A DNA stretch of 64,000 nt from Gordionus sp. m RMFG-2023 (GCF_954871325.1 NC_088777.1:27567366-27631365), one strand, 5' to 3'. Positions 44,395 to 57,669 are shown, numbered from the stretch's first letter. Numbers and translations: made by a program. The notes: a model not told the origin generated them from the letters alone.

Positions 44395-44625
44395 ACCCTA
44401 GAAATCTTTTTTAAACTACGGCTTGTTTTGAGCCGATTTTTAAAAACTACTAAGTATTTTATCATGAAAAATATTATGCAAGCCGTAAGATTTTGCTCAT
44501 AGATGGCACAAAGGTTTGAACATCTATTAACAAAATCCCGAGGTTTAGGCAATATTTTTATAGTTAAAATATTGAGTTCGCCGTTTTTTTTAAATTGGCT
44601 AAAATCTAGCTGTTTAACAACACTT
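44395..44625. mobile_element. Palindromic MITE (family P), copy 2
   Basis: Diverged relative of 27096-27310: left TTGTTTTGAGCCGATTTTTA, right AAAATATTGAGTTCGCCGTT, then AGCTGTTTAACAAC. The middle shares ATAGATGGCACAAAGGTTT and TTTAGGCAATATTTTT with copy 1 in the same order. No duplication was resolved. Confidence 0.65.
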
Positions 44626-45409
44626 TGGCGACCCAATATATAAATTTGCCAAACTTAGTGGATTTAATAGTAGATAAAAAAATTTAAAACCCCGTTCTGG
44701 GCTGTAAAATAATGACAATTTTATAATCCGATCTAAGTTAATTAATCATTGTAAAAAAATTTTAAGGTTATAAGAAAATTACAAACTATGTGAATTAAAA
44801 AAATATTATTCAAATAATATAATTATAAAAAAATGATTCAAATTGTGATTAATTATATTCTATTACATTCATACGAGGTATATAGGCCTACAAATATTTG
44901 ACGCTCAAAAAAAATATTTTTAATTATTTACGTATATTGGAGATTCTATATACATTTATACTAAATATTAATTAATAGTAAAAGTAATATAAATTTTTCG
45001 CTCAAAAAAATGTTTTTTATTATTTTCGTATAAAGCATTTTTAGGCATGTTAGTATTTTTATTTATGTTATTGAATTTTGAAGCAAATAAAGGTTATTTT
45101 CATTCATAGGAAGTTATAAATGTTGGGACATTTAGAATTGTCAAGATTCTATATACATTCATACTAAATATTTATTAATGTGATAAAAATTCAAATCTTC
45201 TTTGTAAATATATCATTTTTGAAGAATTCATTTGTGAAATTTATTATAAATATACAATTTTTAGGTGAAATCTTTTATAGTTTTTTTATCATTTTTGTAA
45301 AATTATCTATTTCTTAAGTATATTAAAAGAGGGGGGTTTTCTAAATAATTTTTTTAAAAATATTTTTATTTAACTTATTTATGTTATTTTATGATCTTTT
45401 TCAGGATAA

Positions 45410-46700
45410 TATTTTAACGTGACAATTGTCATATTCGTTATTTTTAAGATTTTTGAAATTTTTTGACTCAAAAAAGGGTAAAAATATCATTAGATGTTAA
45501 ATTATAAATTCAATGAAGATGTTTCTTGGAAATATGGCAATATCATAAACGGTATTTTTAAACATATAAGATATTTTTTTAACGCTAATGGGCAAAAATA
45601 TGTACTTATGTTTAATTATAATTTCAATTAGGATGTACCATATAAAAGCGACAATTTTTTGACGTAAATGGGCAAAAATATAAGTTGTTACATGTTAAAA
45701 TAAAATTTCAGTGAAGATTTACCATAGATATGAGTTTAAATCGTCATAATCGTTGTTTATAAAGTTTTTTGAATTTTTTTGTTGTAAATGGGTAAAAATG
45801 CTTAAAAAATTTCATGAAGATTTACCATTGAAAAGTGACAATTGTCATAATCGTTGTTTATAAAGTTTTTTGAATTTTTTTGTTGCAAATGGGTAAAAAT
45901 ATAGATTGTATTCATGCTAAATTAAAATTTCATGAAGATCTACCATTGAAAACTCACAATTGTCATAATCGTTATTTTTAAAGTTTTTTGAATTTTTTTG
46001 ACCAAAATGCGTTAAAATAAGTATTGCTAGTATGTGTTTGAATAAAACTTCAGTGAAGATGTACTATAGAGATTTAAAGTTAAAAAAATTACACATTGCC
46101 GGAATTTTCACATTGCCGCTAACATATTGACCAAAATGCGTTAAAATAAGTATTGCTAGTATGTGTTTGAATAAAACTTCAGTGAAGATGTACTATAGAT
46201 AAGTGACAATTATCATAATCATTATTTTTAAACTTTTTTTAACGTAAATGGGTAAGAATATAGCTTGTAAACAAGTTAAATTAAAATTTCACGAAGATGT
46301 ACCATAGAAAAGTGACAATTGTCAAATCGTTATTTTTAAAGTTTTTTAAATCTTATTGACCAAAATGGGTTAGAATATATATTGCTAGCATGTTTAAATT
46401 AAATATCAATGAAGATGTACGCTAGATAGGTGTATTTATCATATTATTTTTAAACTTTTTGAATTTTTTTGACGCAAATTGCCAAAAATATAAATTGCTT
46501 ACCTATTATAATAAAATTTCAGTGAAGATGTACCATAGATAAGTTAAAATTGTCATAATCGTTGTTAATAAGATTTTTTTGAATATTTTTGTTGTAAATG
46601 GGTTAAAATATAGATTGTAAACATGCTAAATTAAAATTTCATGAAGATATACCATTGAAAAGTGACAATTTTTATAATCGTTATTTTTAAAGTTCTTTGA
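45410..46700. repeat. TGACAATTGTCA minisatellite, Helitron copy 1
   Basis: About eleven diverged units of ~115-125 bp. Several carry TGACAATTGTCA or near forms (45420, 45837, 46205 variant, 46311). Recurrent phrases are GAAGATGTACCATAGA, TCGTTATTTTTAAAGTTTTT and AAATGGGTAAAAATATA. A 73 bp segment (TTGACCAAAATGCGTTAAAA...) is repeated exactly at about 46000 and 46124. The unit family matches the foldback arms. Confidence 0.9.
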
Positions 46701-46837
46701 TGTAAATAGATTGTAATCCATTTTAACCATAATAAAATCTTAACATTAAATTTATAGGATGTTGATTGTATTATATTGCTAAATAATATTCATATGGTTT
46801 TTAAGTTCTTTCTATAATCCTACCCTGAATTCAGAGA

Positions 46838-47500
46838 ATGCATATAAATGCCCGATATGTAATTGCATGTGAGGCCATGTGGAGATTATTAGAAAATCGA
46901 ATGCATGATCGATCTCACGGTATGATTCGATTAGCAATACACTTGCCATTTCATCAACCGGTATATTTTATAGAAGGACAAGAACGTCAGGCATTAGAGA
47001 AATCTGCTAGCAGAAATACTATATTAACTGCCTGGTTTGAACTAAATAAAATAGATGTTAATGCCAGCCAATATTTATATGTCACTATACCATATCATTA
47101 TACTTTCTTTGCTAATAAGTGGAAACCTAGACAAAGACAAAACAATATAATTTCAGGGATGTATACTGTTGATCCTATATCCGGTGAGAGATTTTTCCTA
47201 CGTTTATTACTACTTCATGTTGTTGGCGCCACAAATTTTGAATATTTGAGAACTGTAAATGGAGTTTTATTTGATACTTTTAAAGAGGCGGCTTTTAAAC
47301 GAAATTTATTGATTGATGACAAGGAATGGGAAACATTTATGGAAGAAGCTCAACATTTTATACCCAGACAGTTGCGTCAAGCTTTTGCCTTTATTTGTAT
47401 TTTTTGTCAGCCAGAAAACCCAAGTAACCTCTGGAAAAAATTTAAAAAATATATGATAAGAAGATTTCGCACTAACCCATACAGATTCTGCTGCAATTAA
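46838..47500 (+). pseudogene. Helitron protein, Rep-helicase linker region, copy 1
   Basis: 220 codons matching the conserved stretch of Helitron proteins that links the Rep endonuclease to the helicase: VIACEAMWRLL, IRLAIHLPFHQPVYF, TAWFELNKID, DPISGERFFLRLLLLHVVGA and YLRTVNGVLFDTFKEAAF. The start at 46838 is simply the first Met; homology begins right there, and the Rep domain with its HUH motif and catalytic Tyr is absent upstream, where only minisatellite is found. A frame change near 47455 moves the continuation (EDFALTHTDSAAINMALSDI) to another frame. It is identical to copies 2 and 3 apart from one Thr/Ser difference. Confidence 0.88.
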
Positions 47501-47523
47501 TATGGCCTTATCAGATATAGAAA

Positions 47524-48140
47524 ATGTTTTGCATGACCATGGTTTCCGTTGTAGTAATTTTAATTTGCCAGGTCAGAAATGTTTATAATATTGAACTGGA
47601 GGCAGCTGAGGCATTGGAACTAATTTATAAATTAAATTTTTTACAAAAATCAACTTTTAATTTAATCGTTCAATCTATCGAAAATAATGATTTTCCTCAG
47701 CGTTGTTTTTATATTGACGGTCCTGGTGGATCGGGAAAAACATTTTTGTACAATAACTTAATGTGCTACATTAGAGGAAAAAACCAAATAGATTTACCGT
47801 TTAGGCATTGCCGCTATTCTTTTAAGGGGGGAGGGGGGGGGTGGATAGAACACTACATAGTGGATTTAAATTACCTATTCCAATTGTTGATAATTCTGTA
47901 TCACGCATGAGTCTCCATTATCCTGAAGCTACTGTCATTAAAAGCTCAAAATTAATTATAATCGATGAAGCCACAATGATGACTAAATACGCTTTACGCT
48001 GTATCGATAGATTACTCAAAGATATAATGCAAACACAGTTATATTATTGGGCGGCGATTTTAGGCAAACCTTACCTGTCATTCCAAACAGTTCAAAAGCA
48101 GATATTATTGAATCGTATCTTAAAGTCTTCTTTTTTATAG
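47524..48140 (+). pseudogene. Pif1-like helicase core, Helitron copy 1
   Basis: Superfamily 1 helicase of the Pif1 type that unwinds the strand displaced in rolling-circle transposition. Walker A is FYIDGPGGSGKTFLYN (about 47710-47755), Walker B IIIDEATMM (about 47957-47983), and motif III appears as GGDFRQTLPVIP in another frame (about 48052-48088). A run of six G, an A and nine G (47826-47841) breaks the frame here; copies 2 and 3 have ten G in the second run and read through. A frame change upstream (about 47575) also separates it from the linker region. Confidence 0.88.
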
Positions 48141-48445
48141 GTTTATTTTAAAGTTATCCACTTGAGAGAAAATATGCGGCTATCTTCTAAAGATGTTGAG
48201 TATAATTCTTGGCTTTTAATGTTTACGATTCTTTACTCCCTCCAGATTCCATTGAAATCCCAAATTCATTATTAGAAAATTCATTAATCAATTTAATATT
48301 CTATACAAATATCTGATATTAACCTATAAAAAATTATATTAACCACTAAAAATAACATAGCCCTAAATTTAAATAACGAAATTAATTAAAAACTACCAGG
48401 AAATTCTAAAATATATTATAGCGCTGATTCTATAGTAACACACCA

Positions 48446-48790
48446 TTGATTAAAGTTGGGACAATAATAATGCTTCTTCGCAACATGAATCCCAGCAGAG
48501 GCTTATGCAATGGGACACGTCTTCTTATCAAAAATTTGCATGATAATTTCATAGATTCTGAAATATTATACGGGACACATAATGGCTCTAGCGTTTTTGT
48601 TCCTCGAATTGATATAGAGCGATTCCCGGTTGCCTTTCATATTAAAAAGACGCCAATTTCCTATTATTCCTGCTTTTGTTATAACTATAAATAAAAGTCA
48701 AGGTCAAACATTTAACAATGTCGGCCTTTTTCTTCCAGAACCTGTGTAAGCTCTATGTCGCTTTAATAGGTTGCAGAGTTATAAATAATA
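48446..48790 (+). pseudogene. Helicase C-terminal part, Helitron copy 1
   Basis: Reads IKVGTIIMLLRNMNPSRGLC and NGTRLLIKNL, the familiar Pif1/Helitron block, then ERFPVAFHIKKTPISY. In another frame follow IPAFVITINKSQGQTFNNVG and LFLPEPV (about 48665-48745), motifs V/VI, so a frame change lies near 48665. Between about 48240 and 48440 only partial homology remains. Confidence 0.85.
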
Positions 48791-48904
48791 TGAAAATTAA
48801 AATATTACCTACAAAAAATCAGGGCATACTTTTGAATGATAACAGAGTATTTACTCTTAATATCGTATATCAGGACGTGTTAAATTCTGCCCCTACAAAT
48901 TAAT

Positions 48905-49525
48905 TAATCCAAAGCGATACCACATCGAGCAAAACGATTAAAGACACGACCATCATCATCAGTAAATTCTATTTTATACTTTCAATTTACACGCTTTATT
49001 TTAGGTTATTTACGGCAAAGGACGAGCAAGGAAATCACATCATCATCAAAATACCACATCGAGCAAAACCATCAAAGACACGATACCATGTAAATTCTAT
49101 TTTGTACTTTCAATTTACACGCTTTATTTCAGGTTATTTACGGCAAACTACGAGCAAGGAAATCACATCTTCATCAAAAATACCACATGGAGCAAAACAT
49201 CAAAGACACTATACCAACATCAGTAAAATCAATTTTGTACTTTCAATTTGCACGCTTTATATCAGGTTATTTACGGCAAACTACGAGCAAGGAAATCACA
49301 TCATCATCAAAATAACACATCGAGCAAAACCATTAAAGACATGAATGACCATCTATATCAGTAAATTCTATTTTGCACTTTCATTTTACACGCTTTATTT
49401 CAGGTTATTTACCACAAACTACGTGCAAGGAAATCACATCATCGTCAAAATGCCACATCGAGCAAAACCATCAAAGACACGATACCATCATCAGTACATT
49501 CTATTTTATACTTTCAATTTTTACG
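48905..49525. repeat. ~118 bp minisatellite at the 3' side of Helitron copy 1
   Basis: Five copies of a unit with CAGTAAATTCTATTTTGTAC, TTACACGCTTTATTTCAGGT, TATTTACGGCAAACTACGAG and AAGGAAATCACATCATCATC. Short open frames through it (49102-49344, 49345-49530 and others) are by-products. The identical array recurs at 53669-54289. Confidence 0.9.
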
Positions 49526-51600
49526 GATGAGGAGTTATTGAATTTTGAAGTAAAAAAATCTTTTTTTCAATTTATTGAAATTCATAAGAATAATAGTTAT
49601 TTGAACATTTCGAATTGTGATTAATTATATTCTATTACATTCATACCACGTACACAAATATTTGACGCTCAAAATTTTTTTTAAAATTATTTACGTATAT
49701 TGGAGATTCTATATACATTTATACTAAATATTAATTAATAGTAAAAGTAATATAAATTTTTCGCTCAAAAAAATGTTTTTTATTATTTTCGTATAAAGCA
49801 TTTTTAGGCATGTTAGTATTTTTATTTATGTTATTGAATTTTGAAGCAAATAAAGGTTATTTTCATTCATAGGAAGTTATAAATGTTGGGACATTTAGAA
49901 TTGTCAAGATTCTATATACATTCATACTAAATATTTATTAATGTGATAAAAATTCAAATCTTCTTTGTAAATATATCATTTTTGAAGAATTCATTTGTGA
50001 AATTTATTATAAATATACAATTTTTAGGTGAAATCTTTTATAGTTTTTTTTATCATTTTTGTAAAATTATCTATTTCTTAAGTATATTAAAAGAGGGGGG
50101 TTTTCTAAATAATTTTTTTAAAAATATTTTTATTTAACTTATTTATGTTATTTTATGATCTTTTTCAGGATAATATTTTAACGTGACAATTGTCATATTC
50201 GTTATTTTTAAGATTTTTGAAATTTTTTGACTCAAAAAAGGGTAAAAATATCATTAGATGTTAAATTATAAATTCAATGAAGATGTTTCTTGGAAATATG
50301 GCAATATCATAAACGGTATTTTTAAACATATAAGATATTTTTTTAACGCTAATGGGCAAAAATATGTACTTATGTTTAATTATAATTTCAATTAGGATGT
50401 ACCATATAAAAGCGACAATTTTTTGACGTAAATGGGCAAAAATATAAGTTGTTACATGTTAAAATAAAATTTCAGTGAAGATTTACCATAGATATGAGTT
50501 TAAATCGTCATAATCGTTGTTTATAAAGTTTTTTGAATTTTTTTGTTGTAAATGGGTAAAAATGCTTAAAAAATTTCATGAAGATTTACCATTGAAAAGT
50601 GACAATTGTCATAATCGTTGTTTATAAAGTTTTTTGAATTTTTTTGTTGCAAATGGGTAAAAATATAGATTGTATTCATGCTAAATTAAAATTTCATGAA
50701 GATCTACCATTGAAAACTCACAATTGTCATAATCGTTATTTTTAAAGTTTTTTGAATTTTTTTGACCAAAATGCGTTAAAATAAGTATTGCTAGTATGTG
50801 TTTGAATAAAACTTCAGTGAAGATGTACTATAGAGATTTAAAGTTAAAAAAATTACACATTGCCGGAATTTTCACATTGCCGCTAACATATTGACCAAAA
50901 TGCGTTAAAATAAGTATTGCTAGTATGTGTTTGAATAAAACTTCAGTGAAGATGTACTATAGATAAGTGACAATTATCATAATCATTATTTTTAAACTTT
51001 TTTTAACGTAAATGGGTAAGAATATAGCTTGTAAACAAGTTAAATTAAAATTTCACGAAGATGTACCATAGAAAAGTGACAATTGTCAAATCGTTATTTT
51101 TAAAGTTTTTTAAATCTTATTGACCAAAATGGGTTAGAATATATATTGCTAGCATGTTTAAATTAAATATCAATGAAGATGTACGCTAGATAGGTGTATT
51201 TATCATATTATTTTTAAACTTTTTGAATTTTTTTGACGCAAATTGCCAAAAATATAAATTGCTTACCTATTATAATAAAATTTCAGTGAAGATGTACCAT
51301 AGATAAGTTAAAATTGTCATAATCGTTGTTAATAAGATTTTTTGAATATTTTTGTTGTAAATGGGTTAAAATATAGATTGTAAACATGCTAAATTAAAAT
51401 TTCATGAAGATATACCATTGAAAAGTGACAATTTTTATAATCGTTATTTTTAAAGTTCTTTGATGTAAATAGATTGTAATCCATTTTAACCATAATAAAA
51501 TCTTAACATTAAATTTATAGGATGTTGATTGTATTATATTGCTAAATAATATTCATATGGTTTTTAAGTTCTTTCTATAATCCTACCCTGAATTCAGAGA

Positions 51601-52263
51601 ATGCATATAAATGCCCGATATGTAATTGCATGTGAGGCCATGTGGAGATTATTAGAAAATCGAATGCATGATCGATCTCACGGTATGATTCGATTAGCAA
51701 TACACTTGCCATTTCATCAACCGGTATATTTTATAGAAGGACAAGAACGTCAGGCATTAGAGAAATCTGCTAGCAGAAATACTATATTATCTGCCTGGTT
51801 TGAACTAAATAAAATAGATGTTAATGCCAGCCAATATTTATATGTCACTATACCATATCATTATACTTTCTTTGCTAATAAGTGGAAACCTAGACAAAGA
51901 CAAAACAATATAATTTCAGGGATGTATACTGTTGATCCTATATCCGGTGAGAGATTTTTCCTACGTTTATTACTACTTCATGTTGTTGGCGCCACAAATT
52001 TTGAATATTTGAGAACTGTAAATGGAGTTTTATTTGATACTTTTAAAGAGGCGGCTTTTAAACGAAATTTATTGATTGATGACAAGGAATGGGAAACATT
52101 TATGGAAGAAGCTCAACATTTTATACCCAGACAGTTGCGTCAAGCTTTTGCCTTTATTTGTATTTTTTGTCAGCCAGAAAACCCAAGTAACCTCTGGAAA
52201 AAATTTAAAAAATATATGATAAGAAGATTTCGCACTAACCCATACAGATTCTGCTGCAATTAA
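51601..52263 (+). pseudogene. Helitron Rep-helicase linker region, copy 2
   Basis: Same 220-codon region as 46838-47500, with one amino-acid difference seen (ILSAWF here versus ILTAWF in copies 1 and 3). The identical downstream frame change is present, so copy 2 was inactive when formed. No Rep nuclease lies upstream. Confidence 0.88.
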
Positions 52264-52286
52264 TATGGCCTTATCAGATATAGAAA

Positions 52287-52904
52287 ATGTTTTGCATGAC
52301 CATGGTTTCCGTTGTAGTAATTTTAATTTGCCAGGTCAGAAATGTTTATAATATTGAACTGGAGGCAGCTGAGGCATTGGAACTAATTTATAAATTAAAT
52401 TTTTTACAAAAATCAACTTTTAATTTAATCGTTCAATCTATCGAAAATAATGATTTTCCTCAGCGTTGTTTTTATATTGACGGTCCTGGTGGATCGGGAA
52501 AAACATTTTTGTACAATAACTTAATGTGCTACATTAGAGGAAAAAACCAAATAGATTTACCGTTTAGGCATTGCCGCTATTCTTTTAAGGGGGGAGGGGG
52601 GGGGGTGGATAGAACACTACATAGTGGATTTAAATTACCTATTCCAATTGTTGATAATTCTGTATCACGCATGAGTCTCCATTATCCTGAAGCTACTGTC
52701 ATTAAAAGCTCAAAATTAATTATAATCGATGAAGCCACAATGATGACTAAATACGCTTTACGCTGTATCGATAGATTACTCAAAGATATAATGCAAACAC
52801 AGTTATATTATTGGGCGGCGATTTTAGGCAAACCTTACCTGTCATTCCAAACAGTTCAAAAGCAGATATTATTGAATCGTATCTTAAAGTCTTCTTTTTT
52901 ATAG
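52287..52904 (+). pseudogene. Pif1-like helicase core, Helitron copy 2
   Basis: 205-codon frame containing both GPGGSGKT and IIIDEATMM because the second G run has ten G (52597-52606), one more than copy 1. The GGDFRQTLPV motif is still in another frame (about 52817 onward), so the gene remains broken. Glycines from the G tract (GGGGG) replace helicase sequence that would normally follow Walker A. Confidence 0.87.
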
Positions 52905-53209
52905 GTTTATTTTAAAGTTATCCACTTGAGAGAAAATATGCGGCTATCTTCTAAAGATGTTGAGTATAATTCTTGGCTTTTAATGTTTACGATTCTTTAC
53001 TCCCTCCAGATTCCATTGAAATCCCAAATTCATTATTAGAAAATTCATTAATCAATTTAATATTCTATACAAATATCTGATATTAACCTATAAAAAATTA
53101 TATTAACCACTAAAAATAACATAGCCCTAAATTTAAATAACGAAATTAATTAAAAACTACCAGGAAATTCTAAAATATATTATAGCGCTGATTCTATAGT
53201 AACACACCA

Positions 53210-53560
53210 TTGATTAAAGTTGGGACAATAATAATGCTTCTTCGCAACATGAATCCCAGCAGAGGCTTATGCAATGGGACACGTCTTCTTATCAAAAATT
53301 TGCATGATAATTTCATAGATTCTGAAATATTATACGGGACACATAATGGCTCTAGCGTTTTTGTTCCTCGAATTGATATAGAGCGATTCCCGGTTGCCTT
53401 TCATATTAAAAAGACGCCAATTTCCTATTATTCCTGCTTTTGTTATAACTATAAATAAAAGTCAAGGTCAAACATTTAACAATGTCGGCCTTTTTCTTCC
53501 AGAACCTGTGTAAGCTCTATGTCGCTTTAATAGGTTGCAGAGTTATAAATAATATGAAAA
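53210..53560 (+). pseudogene. Helicase C-terminal part, Helitron copy 2
   Basis: Same as 48446-48790: IKVGTIIMLLRNMNPSRG block and, in a second frame, INKSQGQTFNNVG. No differences from copy 1 were seen. Confidence 0.85.
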
Positions 53561-56365
53561 TTAAAATATTACCTACAAAAAATCAGGGCATACTTTTGAA
53601 TGATAACAGAGTATTTACTCTTAATATCGTATATCAGGACGTGTTAAATTCTGCCCCTACAAATTAATTAATCCAAAGCGATACCACATCGAGCAAAACG
53701 ATTAAAGACACGACCATCATCATCAGTAAATTCTATTTTATACTTTCAATTTACACGCTTTATTTTAGGTTATTTACGGCAAAGGACGAGCAAGGAAATC
53801 ACATCATCATCAAAATACCACATCGAGCAAAACCATCAAAGACACGATACCATGTAAATTCTATTTTGTACTTTCAATTTACACGCTTTATTTCAGGTTA
53901 TTTACGGCAAACTACGAGCAAGGAAATCACATCTTCATCAAAAATACCACATGGAGCAAAACATCAAAGACACTATACCAACATCAGTAAAATCAATTTT
54001 GTACTTTCAATTTGCACGCTTTATATCAGGTTATTTACGGCAAACTACGAGCAAGGAAATCACATCATCATCAAAATAACACATCGAGCAAAACCATTAA
54101 AGACATGAATGACCATCTATATCAGTAAATTCTATTTTGCACTTTCATTTTACACGCTTTATTTCAGGTTATTTACCACAAACTACGTGCAAGGAAATCA
54201 CATCATCGTCAAAATGCCACATCGAGCAAAACCATCAAAGACACGATACCATCATCAGTACATTCTATTTTATACTTTCAATTTTTACGGATGAGGAGTT
54301 ATTGAATTTTGAAGTAAAAAAATCTTTTTTTCAATTTATTGAAATTCATAAGAATAATAGTTATTTGAACATTTCGAATTGTGATTAATTATATTCTATT
54401 ACATTCATACCACGTACACAAATATTTGACGCTCAAAATTTTTTTTAAAATTATTTACGTATATTGGAGATTCTATATACATTTATACTAAATATTAATT
54501 AATAGTAAAAGTAATATAAATTTTTCGCTCAAAAAAATGTTTTTTATTATTTTCGTATAAAGCATTTTTAGGCATGTTAGTATTTTTATTTATGTTATTG
54601 AATTTTGAAGCAAATAAAGGTTATTTTCATTCATAGGAAGTTATAAATGTTGGGACATTTAGAATTGTCAAGATTCTATATACATTCATACTAAATATTT
54701 ATTAATGTGATAAAAATTCAAATCTTCTTTGTAAATATATCATTTTTGAAGAATTCATTTGTGAAATTTATTATAAATATACAATTTTTAGGTGAAATCT
54801 TTTATAGTTTTTTTTATCATTTTTGTAAAATTATCTATTTCTTAAGTATATTAAAAGAGGGGGGTTTTCTAAATAATTTTTTTAAAAATATTTTTATTTA
54901 ACTTATTTATGTTATTTTATGATCTTTTTCAGGATAATATTTTAACGTGACAATTGTCATATTCGTTATTTTTAAGATTTTTGAAATTTTTTGACTCAAA
55001 AAAGGGTAAAAATATCATTAGATGTTAAATTATAAATTCAATGAAGATGTTTCTTGGAAATATGGCAATATCATAAACGGTATTTTTAAACATATAAGAT
55101 ATTTTTTTAACGCTAATGGGCAAAAATATGTACTTATGTTTAATTATAATTTCAATTAGGATGTACCATATAAAAGCGACAATTTTTTGACGTAAATGGG
55201 CAAAAATATAAGTTGTTACATGTTAAAATAAAATTTCAGTGAAGATTTACCATAGATATGAGTTTAAATCGTCATAATCGTTGTTTATAAAGTTTTTTGA
55301 ATTTTTTTGTTGTAAATGGGTAAAAATGCTTAAAAAATTTCATGAAGCTTTACCATTGAAAAGTGACAATTGTCATAATCGTTGTTTATAAAGTTTTTTG
55401 AATTTTTTTGTTGCAAATGGGTAAAAATATAGATTGTATTCATGCTAAATTAAAATTTCATGAAGATCTACCATTGAAAACTCACAATTGTCATAATCGT
55501 TATTTTTAAAGTTTTTTGAATTTTTTTGACCAAAATGCGTTAAAATAAGTATTGCTAGTATGTGTTTGAATAAAACTTCAGTGAAGATGTACTATAGAGA
55601 TTTAAAGTTAAAAAAATTACACATTGCCGGAATTTTCACATTGCCGCTAACATATTGACCAAAATGCGTTAAAATAAGTATTGCTAGTATGTGTTTGAAT
55701 AAAACTTCAGTGAAGATGTACTATAGATAAGTGACAATTATCATAATCATTATTTTTAAACTTTTTTTAACGTAAATGGGTAAGAATATAGCTTGTAAAC
55801 AAGTTAAATTAAAATTTCACGAAGATGTACCATAGAAAAGTGACAATTGTCAAATCGTTATTTTTAAAGTTTTTTAAATCTTATTGACCAAAATGGGTTA
55901 GAATATATATTGCTAGCATGTTTAAATTAAATATCAATGAAGATGTACGCTAGATAGGTGTATTTATCATATTATTTTTAAACTTTTTGAATTTTTTTGA
56001 CGCAAATTGCCAAAAATATAAATTGCTTACCTATTATAATAAAATTTCAGTGAAGATGTACCATAGATAAGTTAAAATTGTCATAATCGTTGTTAATAAG
56101 ATTTTTTTGAATATTTTTGTTGTAAATGGGTTAAAATATAGATTGTAAACATGCTAAATTAAAATTTCATGAAGATATACCATTGAAAAGTGACAATTTT
56201 TATAATCGTTATTTTTAAAGTTCTTTGATGTAAATAGATTGTAATCCATTTTAACCATAATAAAATCTTAACATTAAATTTATAGGATGTTGATTGTATT
56301 ATATTGCTAAATAATATTCATATGGTTTTTAAGTTCTTTCTATAATCCTACCCTGAATTCAGAGA

Positions 56366-57028
56366 ATGCATATAAATGCCCGATATGTAATTGCATGTGA
56401 GGCCATGTGGAGATTATTAGAAAATCGAATGCATGATCGATCTCACGGTATGATTCGATTAGCAATACACTTGCCATTTCATCAACCGGTATATTTTATA
56501 GAAGGACAAGAACGTCAGGCATTAGAGAAATCTGCTAGCAGAAATACTATATTAACTGCCTGGTTTGAACTAAATAAAATAGATGTTAATGCCAGCCAAT
56601 ATTTATATGTCACTATACCATATCATTATACTTTCTTTGCTAATAAGTGGAAACCTAGACAAAGACAAAACAATATAATTTCAGGGATGTATACTGTTGA
56701 TCCTATATCCGGTGAGAGATTTTTCCTACGTTTATTACTACTTCATGTTGTTGGCGCCACAAATTTTGAATATTTGAGAACTGTAAATGGAGTTTTATTT
56801 GATACTTTTAAAGAGGCGGCTTTTAAACGAAATTTATTGATTGATGACAAGGAATGGGAAACATTTATGGAAGAAGCTCAACATTTTATACCCAGACAGT
56901 TGCGTCAAGCTTTTGCCTTTATTTGTATTTTTTGTCAGCCAGAAAACCCAAGTAACCTCTGGAAAAAATTTAAAAAATATATGATAAGAAGATTTCGCAC
57001 TAACCCATACAGATTCTGCTGCAATTAA
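56366..57028 (+). pseudogene. Helitron Rep-helicase linker region, copy 3
   Basis: Same protein sequence as copy 1, followed by the same frame change. It lies downstream of the copy-3 TGACAATTGTCA array (54940-56225). Confidence 0.88.
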
Positions 57029-57051
57029 TATGGCCTTATCAGATATAGAAA

Positions 57052-57669
57052 ATGTTTTGCATGACCATGGTTTCCGTTGTAGTAATTTTAATTTGCCAGG
57101 TCAGAAATGTTTATAATATTGAACTGGAGGCAGCTGAGGCATTGGAACTAATTTATAAATTAAATTTTTTACAAAAATCAACTTTTAATTTAATCGTTCA
57201 ATCTATCGAAAATAATGATTTTCCTCAGCGTTGTTTTTATATTGACGGTCCTGGTGGATCGGGAAAAACATTTTTGTACAATAACTTAATGTGCTACATT
57301 AGAGGAAAAAACCAAATAGATTTACCGTTTAGGCATTGCCGCTATTCTTTTAAGGGGGGAGGGGGGGGGGTGGATAGAACACTACATAGTGGATTTAAAT
57401 TACCTATTCCAATTGTTGATAATTCTGTATCACGCATGAGTCTCCATTATCCTGAAGCTACTGTCATTAAAAGCTCAAAATTAATTATAATCGATGAAGC
57501 CACAATGATGACTAAATACGCTTTACGCTGTATCGATAGATTACTCAAAGATATAATGCAAACACAGTTATATTATTGGGCGGCGATTTTAGGCAAACCT
57601 TACCTGTCATTCCAAACAGTTCAAAAGCAGATATTATTGAATCGTATCTTAAAGTCTTCTTTTTTATAG
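57052..57669 (+). pseudogene. Pif1-like helicase core, Helitron copy 3
   Basis: Identical frame to copy 2, with ten G in the second run (57361-57370). Walker A and Walker B are present. The downstream helicase C-terminal block is absent because the unit ends at 58000. Confidence 0.87.

Larger units (their letters stand above)
49612..54375 (+). mobile_element. Helitron-like unit, copy 2
   Basis: Complete second unit of the array with the same order of parts as copy 1: AT-rich lead, TGACAATTGTCA minisatellite (50175-51460), coding region (51601-53560) and 3' minisatellite (53669-54289). It begins at CGAATTGTGATTAATTATAT, directly after the end of copy 1, with no spacer. Confidence 0.9.

Noticed and set aside
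49102-54388. Several 60-83 codon frames with GYLRQTT..EITSSSK or similar
   Set aside because: They lie entirely in the 3' minisatellite of the Helitron units and repeat with it; no homology or start context.
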